From assembly GCA_030734395.1 (NCBI GenBank), contig JAUZTG010000008.1, forward strand, positions 248,001 to 312,000: a stretch of 64,000 bases of DNA, given 5' to 3'. Below, in pieces: positions 1 through 10,168 of the stretch. The first letter of the stretch is position 1. The number at the start of each line of letters is the position of its first letter. This DNA is from Sarocladium kiliense (lineage: Eukaryota; Ascomycota; Sordariomycetes; Hypocreales; Sarocladiaceae). The position numbers were made by a program, and so were the translations under genes. The notes beneath the pieces are model-generated. The model did not search any database and was not told the DNA's origin. It saw only the letters and a list, made by a program, of their open reading frames with translations.

Positions 1-207
1 CTGGCGAGACAGTTTGTGTCTGCTTGTGATATGGTGAAGAATCATGGGTGGGAGGCGGAGAAGGCCCAGAATCAGTTTGTGGGGTGTACGTTGGAGGAGG
101 TGATTAGGAGTCATGGCGTGGTGTTTGCGGCTGAAGAGGCGAGGGTGAAGAGGAAGGTTGTCGATTGGAAGACGTGGTGGGAGGAGACTGTTGAGAAGAA
201 AATCTAG
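1..207 (+). CDS. 3' end of an unidentified gene (truncated by window edge)
   Basis: An open frame enters from the left edge without a start codon and ends at a TAG at 205-207, giving the last 68 residues of a protein. The tail is charged and helical-looking, with a Leu-Glu-Glu-Val-Ile segment, a run rich in Ala, Glu, Arg and Lys, and a Trp-Lys-Thr-Trp-Trp motif near the C-terminus. I do not recognise the family. It is kept because the frame is open from base 1, ends cleanly, and has plausible coding composition with no better overlapping frame. It could also be the last exon of a multi-exon gene, since nothing upstream is visible. Confidence 0.45.
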   Translation: MARQFVSACDMVKNHGWEAEKAQNQFVGCTLEEVIRSHGVVFAAEEARVKRKVVDWKTWWEETVEKKI

Positions 208-553
208 CAATGAGGTAGGAGTCTGACATATGAAAGGTCAGTTCGAGTAAATGAACGGACATGAGGACTAATGATATCGTGAGGAGGATTCTGGACATGA
301 TTCGGGATAACTGGACTGAGATCGTCTAAGGCACAATGTCATCAGCAAACAGAATGAGAAAAGAATTTAAATACAAATGCTGTAACGCGTTTCAAAAGAT
401 GCCCCAATAATGCCCTGGCAACTATGATGCAAGATTAACCCACTGTTCTTCCACTGGTGAAGGCAAATCCTCCTCCTGACCTATCTACCCGGATATTGTC
501 TATGTAAGAACATCCCCTGATCCCTGAGCACTCCAAGTTTCCATTCGTCACTC
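208..553. other. Intergenic, convergent 3' ends
   Basis: This is a short stretch between the end of the truncated left gene and the stop codon of the minus-strand membrane protein. It is mildly AT-rich and should contain both 3' UTRs. I see no gene in it. Confidence 0.6.
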
Positions 554-2048
554 TCAACCCAACTCTGCTCGGTTGTTCTCATTACCAATAGGGTTCACAG
601 TAGGAAGCTCGCTTGCTGTGTGTCTATTGTTGGCAGTGTCGTTCTGTGGACTCTCCGTGACTCCCACGCCAGGACTCGGTGAAGTACCTGTCGGTGGTGG
701 TGGCGAACCCATCGATGAAGGTTGGTAGTTATACTGGCCGCCATATCCGCCTTGCTGCTGGCTATAATCCGGCGAACCACCCTGACCGTACCCAGGCGAC
801 GGCGAGCCGTAGGGGCCGTACGGCTGTGGCTGCTGGCCGCCGTATCCGCCATTGTTGTAGTACTGCATGTTGGGATCGTACTGGCCTGGGGGGTAGCCCT
901 GGAAGTTTGGAGGCACACCGGATGGATACATGGCGCTGCTGCCGGGAGAGGTAGGGCCGCTGGGACCCGTTGGAACAGGGCCGTATTGCGACATGTGGGC
1001 GGTGGTTGAGGCGGGGGATGCGCTGTCCTTGCTCTTACGGCGACGGAGGAAAAAGAAGACGCCGGCGCCGATGAGCGCGAGGCCAGCTACACCACCGACT
1101 GCTCCTCCGGCGATAGCTCCGACATTGGTGCTGCTACCGCCGCCGCTGTCGTTGTTATCGTCACCGCCGCTTGAAGAGGTTGCAGCGTCGGCATCATCGG
1201 TTGTTGATGTTGAATCCTCAGAGCTGGTGGAGGAGGTCTCCTTGCTGGAGAAGACGTGAGTCTTGGACCATTCGGGGTCGTAGTCGAGAAGGATGGCGGT
1301 ACCGCTGGTGGCAGCGCAGTCGAGGAGGGTGAAGGTGTGGTCATCGTCGCCGCCGGTGCCAGTTGTGGAGAGAACCCAGGTGTAGCAAGCGCCTAGTGAT
1401 GATGTGGCGCTGCGGAAGAAAAAGAGAAGTCAGTATATCACGTACAGGTGAGATGTCGCGCAAGATATGGGAGTGGTACATACCAGCAGAGGGTGTGGAA
1501 ATCGTCAGGGAGGTTGCAAGCTCCCTCCTGGACGGCGTCGTAGTCGATACATGTTGTCTTGATGAGGTCGCAGTCCTTGTTGGGTTCACAGCAGCCGATG
1601 TTGTCGTCTGAGAAGGTACATGTAGCTCCGTCGGTGATACAAGTGAAGGAGTCTGTGAAGTAGAGGCAACAGATCAGCCAAACTGAGTCTCACTGTAGCG
1701 AAGATTGACGAAGCGCAGCAGCACAAAGATCACATTAAATCAGATTAGACCGAGAAACTCACTGGAATCACTGGAGATGAAGCCGCATGTCTTTGGCCCA
1801 AGGGTATAGTCGTCCAGACGTGGCTGCAACATGCGTCCGAACAGGGGCTTGGGCCCATCCGTTGGCCTCGGTGACCATCCGATAGCGACTTGAGCCTCAG
1901 TCCAACCATCCTCGACATCTGCAACGGCAGTTTCTCTGGGCGGTGTCCATGACTCTTCAGCGCCGGACTTGATGAAGGGGTGTTTAAGCCAAGCAGCAGC
2001 TGGTGAAGCAGCCCCAAAGGCGAAAAGGAGAGCAGCGTTGCGCCGCAT
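554..2048 (-). CDS. Secreted/single-pass membrane protein with Cys-rich ectodomain and Pro/Gly/Tyr-rich tail
   Basis: Three exons on the minus strand (2048-1763, 1652-1484, 1409-554) join at GTGAGT/CACAG and GTATGT/CGCAG junctions into 436 residues. Residues 1-19 look like a signal peptide ending in Ala-rich sequence. The ectodomain carries many cysteines (for example Cys-Cys pairs about 20 and 50 residues into exon 2). It is followed by a Ser/Thr/Asp/Gly-rich stalk and one membrane segment at about 246-272, closed by Arg-Arg-Arg-Lys. The cytoplasmic tail is rich in Pro, Gly, Gln and Tyr. The layout resembles fungal wall-stress-sensor or Mid2-like surface proteins, but I see no clear WSC or CFEM domain, so the function is inferred from architecture only. 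It is predicted to sit in the plasma membrane with the cysteines outside. Confidence 0.8.
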
Positions 2049-3616
2049 TGTGAATCTCTGTACGGAGTACCGTAGGGGCGAAATTGAGTCGTCGCGAGTT
2101 TGTAAGTCGTTCTCCAGGGGGATGGACCCCTATGGGGGAGGTTGGTGTGGCTCGACTAAGAACTTCGTCTTGAGTCGTTCGCGAGAGACTAGGCTGGAGC
2201 TCACTTTGAGGGTATCACGAAACACAAAACAGCCCGTTCAAGATGACGATCGAGAAGAAAGAGGAAGAAAAGCACCAGCTCAGCTCAGCGGCCAGCGAAA
2301 CGACCAAGAGAGGGGACGGGACCTCGTGCTGGGGAGATTGGAGTCGCGGCTGAGAAGACGCCAACGACTCGCCAGCATGCGAGTAGCTCGCATCGCATCA
2401 GCAAGGCAGCCCAGGAACCCGGGGGTGTGCGCGCGCCAGCCGATCTCCTCTCCCCAATCCCAACTAATTAACGAGAAGTACGAGAGAGAGGGTCCTGAAA
2501 TGCAGCTTAGCCCAGCCCAGTACAGCACAGCCAGCGAACTAACTAGCTTCCTCACGACAGAAGTCGGCGCAAAGACGAGTAACAAACGAAAAGGATCCCT
2601 GACAAGTGGCGCTCAAGACCCCGTCTCATTTGCGCAGGCGTGCACTTGGCGCGTGGGAGCTGAAGAGGCAGACCCATGAGACCTCGCCTTGTTGGGCATG
2701 GTCGCGACCCCGAAAGATGCGGTGTTCCCTGGGGCTGGGTTGTTTGTAGTTTAAGGCGAGGCGTTCTTTTTTTGCTTTCCCGACTCGTGGTGGGTTGGAG
2801 AGGTGCAAAGGAAGGGGGAAGGGATCGTCGTGGGCCGTTTTGTGCAGACTGGGATGAACGATGCGAGATTGACAGCGACGAGCAGAAGAGGCTGTTGGAG
2901 AAGTAGATGCGTGTATGTGTCTTGACCCAGCTCTGTTGATACAGTCTGTAGCAGAGCATCTTGTCCCAGCAAAATGCAAAGAGCCTCCTCACATTCATCA
3001 TGTCTGTCATCATCGGGAAAATTAGCCCACCAGCAGGGGACGGGAGGGGCGTGGGCGGAGTCACCTAGTCAGGCCCCCTGCCAGGCACACCGTCTCCCTG
3101 GTTAAGTGCCCCCCCCATCAATTAGTAATTTTTACCTGGCAAGTTAATTAGATTTAGTGCTTATATCTTTATGTTAGTTTTTTTTATCATAAGCATATAA
3201 AAACCATATAAATTAAGATAATTAAGTAGATTTTACTATACAACTAACTTTAAGTCACAAAGAAATATAACACGGGGAATATTATAATAACTCCGGAGAT
3301 TATAAGAAAATTAGGCTTTAAATATGCTTACTTAACATGAGAAGATGTTGCAATCCCGCGCAAGCTGATAAATAACTGCACATTCAATGGGTCTTCGTTG
3401 TCCGTGTATAATTCTTCTCAACCTTATACTTTCATTCTAGCAATTATATTGTACACAGAGTCTTTCTACGCGGCATTTGGCATAGATATCACGAACGTAC
3501 GACCTTTACCATATTCTCTATTGACCAAGATGCAGAGAAGCCGCCGGTCTTGAGTAGCCCCCAGGGAGGTAGAGCGCATACTACTAGACAACACGCATTG
3601 CAACCCTCCGACAGCT
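2049..3616. other. Long intergenic region upstream of the membrane protein
   Basis: About 1.6 kb between the start of the membrane-protein gene and the stop of the acyltransferase gene. The part next to 2049 is probably promoter and leader of the minus-strand gene. Open frames here (for example 2552-3064 minus) lack an ATG at their start and show no recognisable motif. The distal third is a strongly AT-rich island, listed separately. I see no gene. Confidence 0.55.
3119..3340. repeat. AT-rich island, possible decayed (RIP-like) repeat
   Basis: About 220 bases are dominated by A and T, with many TTAA, TATA and TAAT words, unlike the near-balanced flanks. In Pezizomycotina such islands are often transposon remnants mutated by repeat-induced point mutation. 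No ORF, terminal repeat or target-site duplication is visible, so the origin is inferred from base composition only. Confidence 0.4.
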
Positions 3617-5146
3617 TCATTGACGAGCAAGCGAAGTCATCGTAATTTCACGACATCGTTCCAGAAACTTCATCACTTCCTTCCTGTCATGCCATGCATC
3701 GTTGTACGCAGCGCTGAGACAGAGCCGCCCCCGAAACGTCCCAAGAAACACCCCCAAGCCGGCGCCCAGCTCCTCACCAGTCACCCAGGGATCGTGAGCC
3801 TCGATCTCGCCCTGTGAGGATGGGATGATTGAGTCTACTCTGCCCATACTGGATAAAGATACACTTGGGCTGCTTGACGGTGGCGGAACGGGCGGAATTG
3901 ATCCATCCTCTGGGAGCTGTGGTGTAGCCGCTGACCAGAATGAAGGTGCGAAGATGTAATGATCGCTTTGATCTCTCACTTGGTGGTAAAAGTCTCGTAC
4001 CTTGTCGAGGATAGGGGAGAACTCATTTGATATCGCTGATGGCGTTCGGGAAGAGCTCTCTCCGACGGAAAGGTCCAAGTCGACAACCAAGGCTTGGCCA
4101 GATACCGAGTGATAGACACTGACGCAGTGATCAGTCGAATTATATGGTACGATGCAACTTGGCCGTTCATTTCTAAGAATGTAGCTGACGTATTGACCGG
4201 TTGTGGCGTTGGCCACACGGTCGTCCTGAACGTCACGAACAGCCATTGCAATAGCCGCATGAAATACGTGAGTGACGGTAGCGCCAACACCTTTGCAAGC
4301 TTTCAAGAGATTGGAAGTCTGCTCTTCAGTGAGCCAGAGATGCGCTCGCTGGTGTCGACCTGGACGCGTTTCCCCCTGTTTATACGGCAAGGCCAGAACA
4401 GGCACCGAGTCAGTCCCCTGGGAAGCGGCCTTCTTTTGCTCATTCATGCGCTCAAGCTGCTGCTGCTGATCTGGCGTAAGTTCAGCGGGGACATTAGCAG
4501 CGACACGATACGGAGGACTGAGGTTGACGATCTCCGAGCCCAGCTGTCTGGGAGCCTCGGCTTCGCCAGCGCTGACACCGTAAGCGTTGGAGACTTCGGT
4601 AACCAGTTGACCGAGCATCTGGAGGGCCCCGATACCATCGACAGTCTCATGCGGAGAGCGCAACACCAGGTCGCGCCTGAGAGAAGTGCCTGCCGGTCGA
4701 AGAACAAACAGCTTGGGCACCGACGGCGCTGGTGGATCGGAATTGGCCCATTCCTGACCCGTGAGTCTCTCCGATACCGACACGAGAGTAGTGTTTGCCC
4801 AAGACTCCAGGTCTTCTTCTTTTTGAGGCGATTGATAGACTTTGATGGAGGTGCGCGCGCCTGGTTGAAGGATGACTTGAGATGCTACAGTGGGATACCG
4901 CCAGCGGACAGCAAGCCATGCAGTCCTTAGAGCCGCGTCAAGCCTCTTCTCGGTCTCTTCGATTGACAGACCTGGCAGAGGTTTGGCCTCCAGGATGATA
5001 TGCCCGGTCACAGCAAAGAACATCCGGTTGCTGCCTTCAAAGGCCTTGGCGAGGGCGAAGTAAAAGTGTTCGACTTCATCGGTAGCCCGTTGCCAGCGCC
5101 CTGGCTCTGTCTCTTTCCACGCATACTGATCATACGACATATTCAA
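3617..5146 (-). CDS. Acyltransferase, CoA-dependent acyltransferase fold (Tri3-like)
   Basis: A single exon of 509 residues. The key signature is His166-Glu-Thr-Val-Asp170-Gly, matching the HxxxDG active-site motif of the chloramphenicol acetyltransferase/condensation/BAHD superfamily. Length and layout fit fungal trichothecene 15-O-acetyltransferase (Tri3)-like enzymes, which acylate hydroxyl groups of secondary metabolites. A Pro/Ser-rich insertion lies at about residues 420-440. A second in-frame Met is at residue 3, so either could start. The gene is divergent from an MFS transporter (745 bp apart), a pairing often seen in small metabolite clusters, but no backbone synthase is present in the window. 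The fold assignment is fairly safe; the substrate is unknown. Confidence 0.75.
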   Translation of the reverse strand: MNMSYDQYAWKETEPGRWQRATDEVEHFYFALAKAFEGSNRMFFAVTGHIILEAKPLPGLSIEETEKRLDAALRTAWLAVRWRYPTVASQVILQPGARTSIKVYQSPQKEEDLESWANTTLVSVSERLTGQEWANSDPPAPSVPKLFVLRPAGTSLRRDLVLRSPHETVDGIGALQMLGQLVTEVSNAYGVSAGEAEAPRQLGSEIVNLSPPYRVAANVPAELTPDQQQQLERMNEQKKAASQGTDSVPVLALPYKQGETRPGRHQRAHLWLTEEQTSNLLKACKGVGATVTHVFHAAIAMAVRDVQDDRVANATTGQYVSYILRNERPSCIVPYNSTDHCVSVYHSVSGQALVVDLDLSVGESSSRTPSAISNEFSPILDKVRDFYHQVRDQSDHYIFAPSFWSAATPQLPEDGSIPPVPPPSSSPSVSLSSMGRVDSIIPSSQGEIEAHDPWVTGEELGAGLGVFLGTFRGRLCLSAAYNDAWHDRKEVMKFLERCREITMTSLARQ

Positions 5147-5891
5147 GAGCGTCTAGCCTAGAGTCTCACGATGACGGCAAGACTTGAACAGCAATAAATG
5201 AATGAAGTGCAGGCTCTGGGTAAAGCAAGATCTCGGGAATGAAGTTGCATTATATGTAAGGCTAGGGACAGCCCCCAATGGCCAAGATGCACCATAGCCT
5301 TCGGTCATATATCCCCCCGCCATTGCATTGTCTTCCCCCGCACATTGGCGGGATCTCGTCCCGACAATCAACAGCTCTGCAAGACTGACAACGAGCGAGC
5401 TTCACCCTTTTCGAAAGTAGTCTTCCCGGAAAAGGGTAAATATCTCGGCAAAACTGCCGTCTCGCAAATCTGATCGTCACGGGTTCGCCTAAACGTCGGA
5501 CACTCCCCGACTGTGATATGCACCGGTAATGTCCACAGCGGTCTCTCTCCGCACTGAAGTGGACCATTCTGGGGATAGAACTTGGAGCTTCGTGCAAGGG
5601 CCACGGAGACTCGGGAGGAGGACGAACAAGTGTCTACGGGCGAGTCGGCATTACACCGGAAACTTGACTTGGTTCAGGAACAGCTATAGTAGAGTCCTTT
5701 CATCTACTTGATGGGCCCGATGGGATTCAAACATACTGGAGTCCTACACGGCCCTGATAAGGCGTGCTAGTCAATGACGACTGACTTCATTGATACCTGT
5801 AGCTCCCGGTTTACTCCAGCCTCCAACCACCATACTCCCCAGAACGCGCCTCCACATTGTCGCAAACAATCGCTGGAATAGTTAAGAGAAG
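5147..5891. promoter_or_regulatory. Divergent promoter region, acyltransferase / MFS transporter
   Basis: 745 bp lie between two divergent start codons, so both promoters must be here. I see no convincing shared palindrome, and the GAGCTC element of the 12-15 kb group is absent. ORFs in this stretch are short and unrecognisable. Confidence 0.6.
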
Positions 5892-7245
5892 ATGTCTCAA
5901 TCAGCATCGCCTCATCTCAGGCAACCGCTACTTCATCCATCAGACGAAGATAGCTCAGAACCAGCACCTTGCGAGCGACAAAGCTGCTCCTCCGCGTCCC
6001 TCGACAGCTCCCTTTTGCTAAAGTCCACAGCCGCCATGTCCTCTTTCGCCATTCTCGGTGCCTTCACATCAAGCACCGGAGTCATGCTCCCACAAATCGA
6101 AGCCTTCTACAACCTCAACGATGTCCAAGCCTCAGCATGTTTCCTCGCTGGACCGTTTGGCTACGTTCTAGCAGCACAGTTCAATCACACGATACATAAC
6201 CTTTACGGACGCAGAGGAATTGCCATCTTCGGCCCTATGGCACAGTGCATAGCCGCTGTAGGTATAGCGCTGCATCCTTCATTCCCACTGGTTCTCGCGT
6301 GCATCACGTTGGCTTTCTCTGGAGCTGGGCTTCTTGATGGTTCCTGGTGTTCTTGGGCAGCGAGGCAGAACAGGGCCAATTTAATCTCGGGTCTTCTCCA
6401 TGGCTCGTTTTCTTTTGGTGCTGGCTGCGGGCCTGTGCTCATCGAGCTTGTTCTGGCTGAGAAGGGGATGTGGTATACTTGGTATAAACTTCTGGTCAGT
6501 GACTCCTCCAAGTTTTCTAATCGGTGTGCAACTGTGAAACCTCAGGCCATTAGGTCATTAACTGAGGAATCAGGCATGCGTCTGTATAATTGAGCTTGTT
6601 ATCCTGGTCTATGCCTTCAGGTCAGACGACGCCACCAAATATCGCGACTCCGAGCTGGATGAGGCTTCCAGCCAAAGTACCGCCACCCCAGCTCACGTAT
6701 TTAAATACAAGGCAACCTGGGTATGTGCTTGCTACCTGCTTGTCTACGTCGGAACAGAGACAGCCATATCGGGCTGGATCGTCACATACATGTTACGTAT
6801 CCGACAAAGCTCCCAGAAAGCGGCCAGCATCTGTTCTTCCTGCTTCTGGACAGGGATGACAGTCAGCCGCATGGTATTGGGTGTTGTCTCTGACAAGTTC
6901 GGTGTCAAGAGAACTACAGCTGTATACATTGCCTGCGCGCTGATACTCCAGATCCTCTTCATTATTGTGGATGACCCAATCCTGTCTGCAGTACTCATCG
7001 GACTCGTTGGGTTCTTCTTCGGGCCGCTGTTCCCGGCTGCGATTATAAGACTCTCGGAGCTCTTGCCGCCTGCCTTGGGTGTTAGGGCGGTATCGTTCGT
7101 GGCATCAATCGGCCAATTGGGCGGTGCCTTGCTGCCATTTGGCCTTGGAGCATTGAGCCACTTGATCGGCCTTGGGGTCTTTGGAGCTGTCATCATCGCT
7201 CAGCTGGCCGGGTGCCTTGCATTGTGGATGGCATTTCCTCAGTAG
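5892..7245 (+). CDS. MFS transporter, Bsc6/FucP-like
   Basis: Two exons (5892-6494 and 6574-7245) with a phase-0 intron (GTCAGT donor, TCAG acceptor) give 424 residues. The intron carries in-frame stops if retained, and splicing restores a continuous membrane segment across the junction. After a polar N-terminus of about 45 residues there are about eleven to twelve hydrophobic segments. A Leu-Tyr-Gly-Arg-Arg loop follows TM2, as expected for the MFS loop-2 motif, and a related Asp-Lys-Phe-Gly-Val-Lys-Arg motif begins the second half. It resembles the fungal family that includes yeast BSC6 and FucP-like sugar porters. Likely a plasma-membrane transporter; the substrate is unknown. It is divergent from the acyltransferase and convergent with the C2H2 regulator. 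Confidence 0.8.
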
Positions 7246-7368
7246 TCGTACTTGACACATGTTGTCTTCTATGTCCATCTCTGGCGTTGAGGCTGACACG
7301 GGATGAACACTATATGCAGGCGCCCAGAACCACGTCTTCAATAATACAATTACACTGGCCTACCCCGT

Positions 7369-9402
7369 TCATGTCCCTAAAGCATCCAGATGTGCCATAA
7401 TCATCTTCCCAAGTTGCCACGGCTCCCTGCGCTGGAAGACTTCCCTCGCCCACGCAAGAGCTCGGTAGAGGTCGCCGTCAGGCACGCCAACAGCCTGCAT
7501 CGAGTCAGGAACCCCACGGACGAGGAAATGCCACGCAATCATGAACGCCTTATACGCATACAGCATAAGCCAAGGAGCCTCCGAGTCAGGCACAAGCGTC
7601 GAATCAAGGTAACGCAAGAACCAGTTGAGATGTGGCTGGATCGTCCTGGCCGTCTCCGGCTCGCACAAGAATTCGCACTTGCCTGGCAACTCATTGAACT
7701 GCCGCAGCACGACGTCCATACTGCTGCCCACGACCCCTTCGGTATGGGACGGAGACCAGATCTGGACTTCGATCATGGCCATTTCCCAGGTTGCCTCGCA
7801 TAGCTGCGTCGAGGACGACCCGGGCTTGCTCTGCGGCCGGATAAAGGGACCAAGGGCGAGGAGTGACGCACGGATTGGCTCGAACCGTTCCAGACTCAGC
7901 ATGCCAGTCATGGACGACCATCCAGAGATCTCGCGTGCGCTTGAGATTAGGAAGTGAGTGATGTTGATGGCGCCGTAGGGATCGAACGCTGGCATGGAGG
8001 TGAGATCGGCATCTGGAGACAGGAACCGGCGAATGGCTCCGGGGTACTGCACCGGCTGACCCGACTTCTTATCCACGAGCTGCCGGTGCGCCCACTCGCC
8101 CGATGAAGATGCAGTCCAGTATTGTTCCGGACAAGGAAGCTCGTGCTTAATCTCGAGATGTGAAAACTGTCGAGGGACTGAGAGAAGTTGGTACCATAGA
8201 GTATCGATCTGGTGAGCCGCGAAGATGGTCCGTTTGTGAGACTCGTTTCGGGCAAACTCCCTCCACAGCGAATCAAGGTCCCCGGTTTCCGCCGTAGACA
8301 GACTGGAGATCTGCTGGATAAGGCCGCTGGCGCGAGCGATGGATATGAGTCTTGCGTGCATTTCTAGACCAAGAGATGAGTAGTGGCTCCCACAATTGTA
8401 CATCATGGCGTAAATCTGGAGCAGAAGATAGGCCTGGACCTTTGCCAGAGCATGTGCGGCAGCTGGGTTGTGCCCGGACTGAGGCTGGTCATTGTCTAGA
8501 CTTTGAGTCCTGCGCGGAGCCTCTTCCTGCGCGAGGAGTGCACGTGCTTTATCGAAGCAGCGAAGCGAGAGGTCGTTATTGTTTAGCGCGGACTGTTCGA
8601 CTTGGACAGGATCATCGCCGTATTGATAGCCCAGGCACAGAACGGCCAGCACAAGATATTCAGGCGACGTGGAAGGGTCGAAGGTTGATCGATGGATGCA
8701 TGGCGTGAAGGGCGAAAAATGGTTGAAGTAAAGGTCACAGCCGCGAGAAATCTGCACGGCGGAGGGTGACCAAGCATTGTGATTATTCAGCTTATAGTCG
8801 AGAGAAGACAGGCAGCCGTCGTCAAGATGGACCATAGCTTGGTCAAAGCTAAATCCAGGCAGATGGTCGGCGAACGGCGCGGATTGTGAGAGTTGTTGTG
8901 AGGGATCTTGGTTGTCTAGGGCGCCTTTGAGGTTGATGAGCTGTGACGAGGCCGCGAACACGCTCATATCTAGATCAAGCTGATGCGTATCCCAAGCAAG
9001 GGAGTTGGGTGAGCGATGTTGTTGTTGATGGGTGCTGCCCGAGTCAGCAGCAGCAGATTGACCTGCTGCATCGCATTGAGTGCCACGAGAGCTCGTTGGA
9101 CTCTGACTAGGGGAAGAAGCTTGGGGCGATGACCTGGCTCTTGCTGTGCGTCTATCATGTGAGCGGACAGCGGCTTGCTTCGCATGCTTCGCCTTGAGAT
9201 GGCGATGGCGCAGGTCAGGACGGGAGAAGGTCGCATCGCAGAATGTACAGGCGAGTAGTGAGTCGCCGGGGGAGCGGGTATGCAGAGCTGAATGTCTCTT
9301 GAGGTTCTCGTGGCGGGTGAAGCGACGGTTGCAGACGTGGCACTCGAAGGGCTGGAAGGAGGGCTGCTGGGAGACCGCGGCCATGGTGGCCGAGGCGGAC
9401 AT
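7369..9402 (-). CDS. C2H2 zinc-finger transcription factor
   Basis: A single exon of 677 residues. Two classical C2H2 fingers lie near the N-terminus (about residues 20-42 and 51-75), the second with Cys-x2-Cys and His-x4-His spacing. A basic Arg/Lys stretch and a Ser/Gln-rich linker follow. The remainder is a long helical region of the type found in fungal-specific transcription factor domain proteins, with cysteine-containing hydrophobic helices between about 240 and 420. C2H2 fingers joined to such a domain are a known fungal regulator class. The start chosen is the Met 16 residues before the first finger motif. The gene is convergent with the MFS transporter and about 0.8 kb from the catabolic gene group, so it could regulate either; the sequence does not show which. 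Confidence 0.85.
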   Translation of the reverse strand: MSASATMAAVSQQPSFQPFECHVCNRRFTRHENLKRHSALHTRSPGDSLLACTFCDATFSRPDLRHRHLKAKHAKQAAVRSHDRRTARARSSPQASSPSQSPTSSRGTQCDAAGQSAAADSGSTHQQQHRSPNSLAWDTHQLDLDMSVFAASSQLINLKGALDNQDPSQQLSQSAPFADHLPGFSFDQAMVHLDDGCLSSLDYKLNNHNAWSPSAVQISRGCDLYFNHFSPFTPCIHRSTFDPSTSPEYLVLAVLCLGYQYGDDPVQVEQSALNNNDLSLRCFDKARALLAQEEAPRRTQSLDNDQPQSGHNPAAAHALAKVQAYLLLQIYAMMYNCGSHYSSLGLEMHARLISIARASGLIQQISSLSTAETGDLDSLWREFARNESHKRTIFAAHQIDTLWYQLLSVPRQFSHLEIKHELPCPEQYWTASSSGEWAHRQLVDKKSGQPVQYPGAIRRFLSPDADLTSMPAFDPYGAINITHFLISSAREISGWSSMTGMLSLERFEPIRASLLALGPFIRPQSKPGSSSTQLCEATWEMAMIEVQIWSPSHTEGVVGSSMDVVLRQFNELPGKCEFLCEPETARTIQPHLNWFLRYLDSTLVPDSEAPWLMLYAYKAFMIAWHFLVRGVPDSMQAVGVPDGDLYRALAWAREVFQRREPWQLGKMIMAHLDALGT

Positions 9403-10168
9403 TTGGCGATGCAGAATTTGGCCAGAGGAAGAATCTCAGGTGATAGCGAGGAAGAATGCGGCAGGGGGGCATCAGAGCAAGATAGACAGACAGACAATTT
9501 ACTAGTGGCGATGGAGGGGAGATGGATGAATGGGAAGCCGACGACGGAGATGGAGATGGACACAGCTGCTGGCTGTTTGGAGTCCCTCCCCCCGCATTCT
9601 CTTATCGGAACAGGGATCCGGCCCAGGATCGTTTATCTTACCAGGTACGTTTCGAGGCCAAGTGATTGGCAGTCGAGGTGCCCTAGTTGCCAAAGACCCA
9701 TCGGCTACTGGACGGAGACTAGGCGGATGGACTAGATACCAGCTTAGAGGACTGAGCAGCTACGTACTTGATGCGCGAGTCAGGGTCAGATATGCGCATG
9801 CGTGTGTCAACCATGCCTAGGGACAACCCTCAGGATTGAATATCTCAGGATTGAATATTTCGAGTCTGTATATGTATTCATCTTGCATGTATCTAGTTGG
9901 GACAGGGTTTAGACACTAGAGGGATATCTTCAAGTTCTACCATTCAAATTTATAGAACATATGCCTTCCACAAAAGCATTGTGTGGCTTTGCCAGCTGAA
10001 CAGAATGTAATATCATTCAATATCCGCAAGATATGGTATGATATCGTTGCATAGGCAGATGTTCAAGCTTGACAGATTGTCCATCATCCTACCTAGGCAT
10101 CGAGCGCATTCGATCTCATGTAAACACTCACAGGATCCCTCGATGCTCCCTTCTCCATGGCATTCGAC
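9403..10168. other. Intergenic: C2H2 regulator promoter and transporter 3' side
   Basis: 766 bp hold the upstream region of the C2H2 regulator and the 3' region of the minus-strand ACS transporter. A tandem 15-bp duplication is listed separately. No gene is seen. Confidence 0.6.
9829..9858. repeat. Perfect tandem 15-bp duplication
   Basis: The 15-mer CTCAGGATTGAATAT occurs twice head to tail without a spacer, about 430 bp upstream of the C2H2 regulator start. It may be simple slippage or a duplicated binding site; the sequence does not decide. Confidence 0.9.

Noticed and set aside
2552..3064. 170-codon minus frame upstream of the membrane protein
   Set aside because: It opens at GTG, no homology pattern is visible, and it overlaps a probable promoter.
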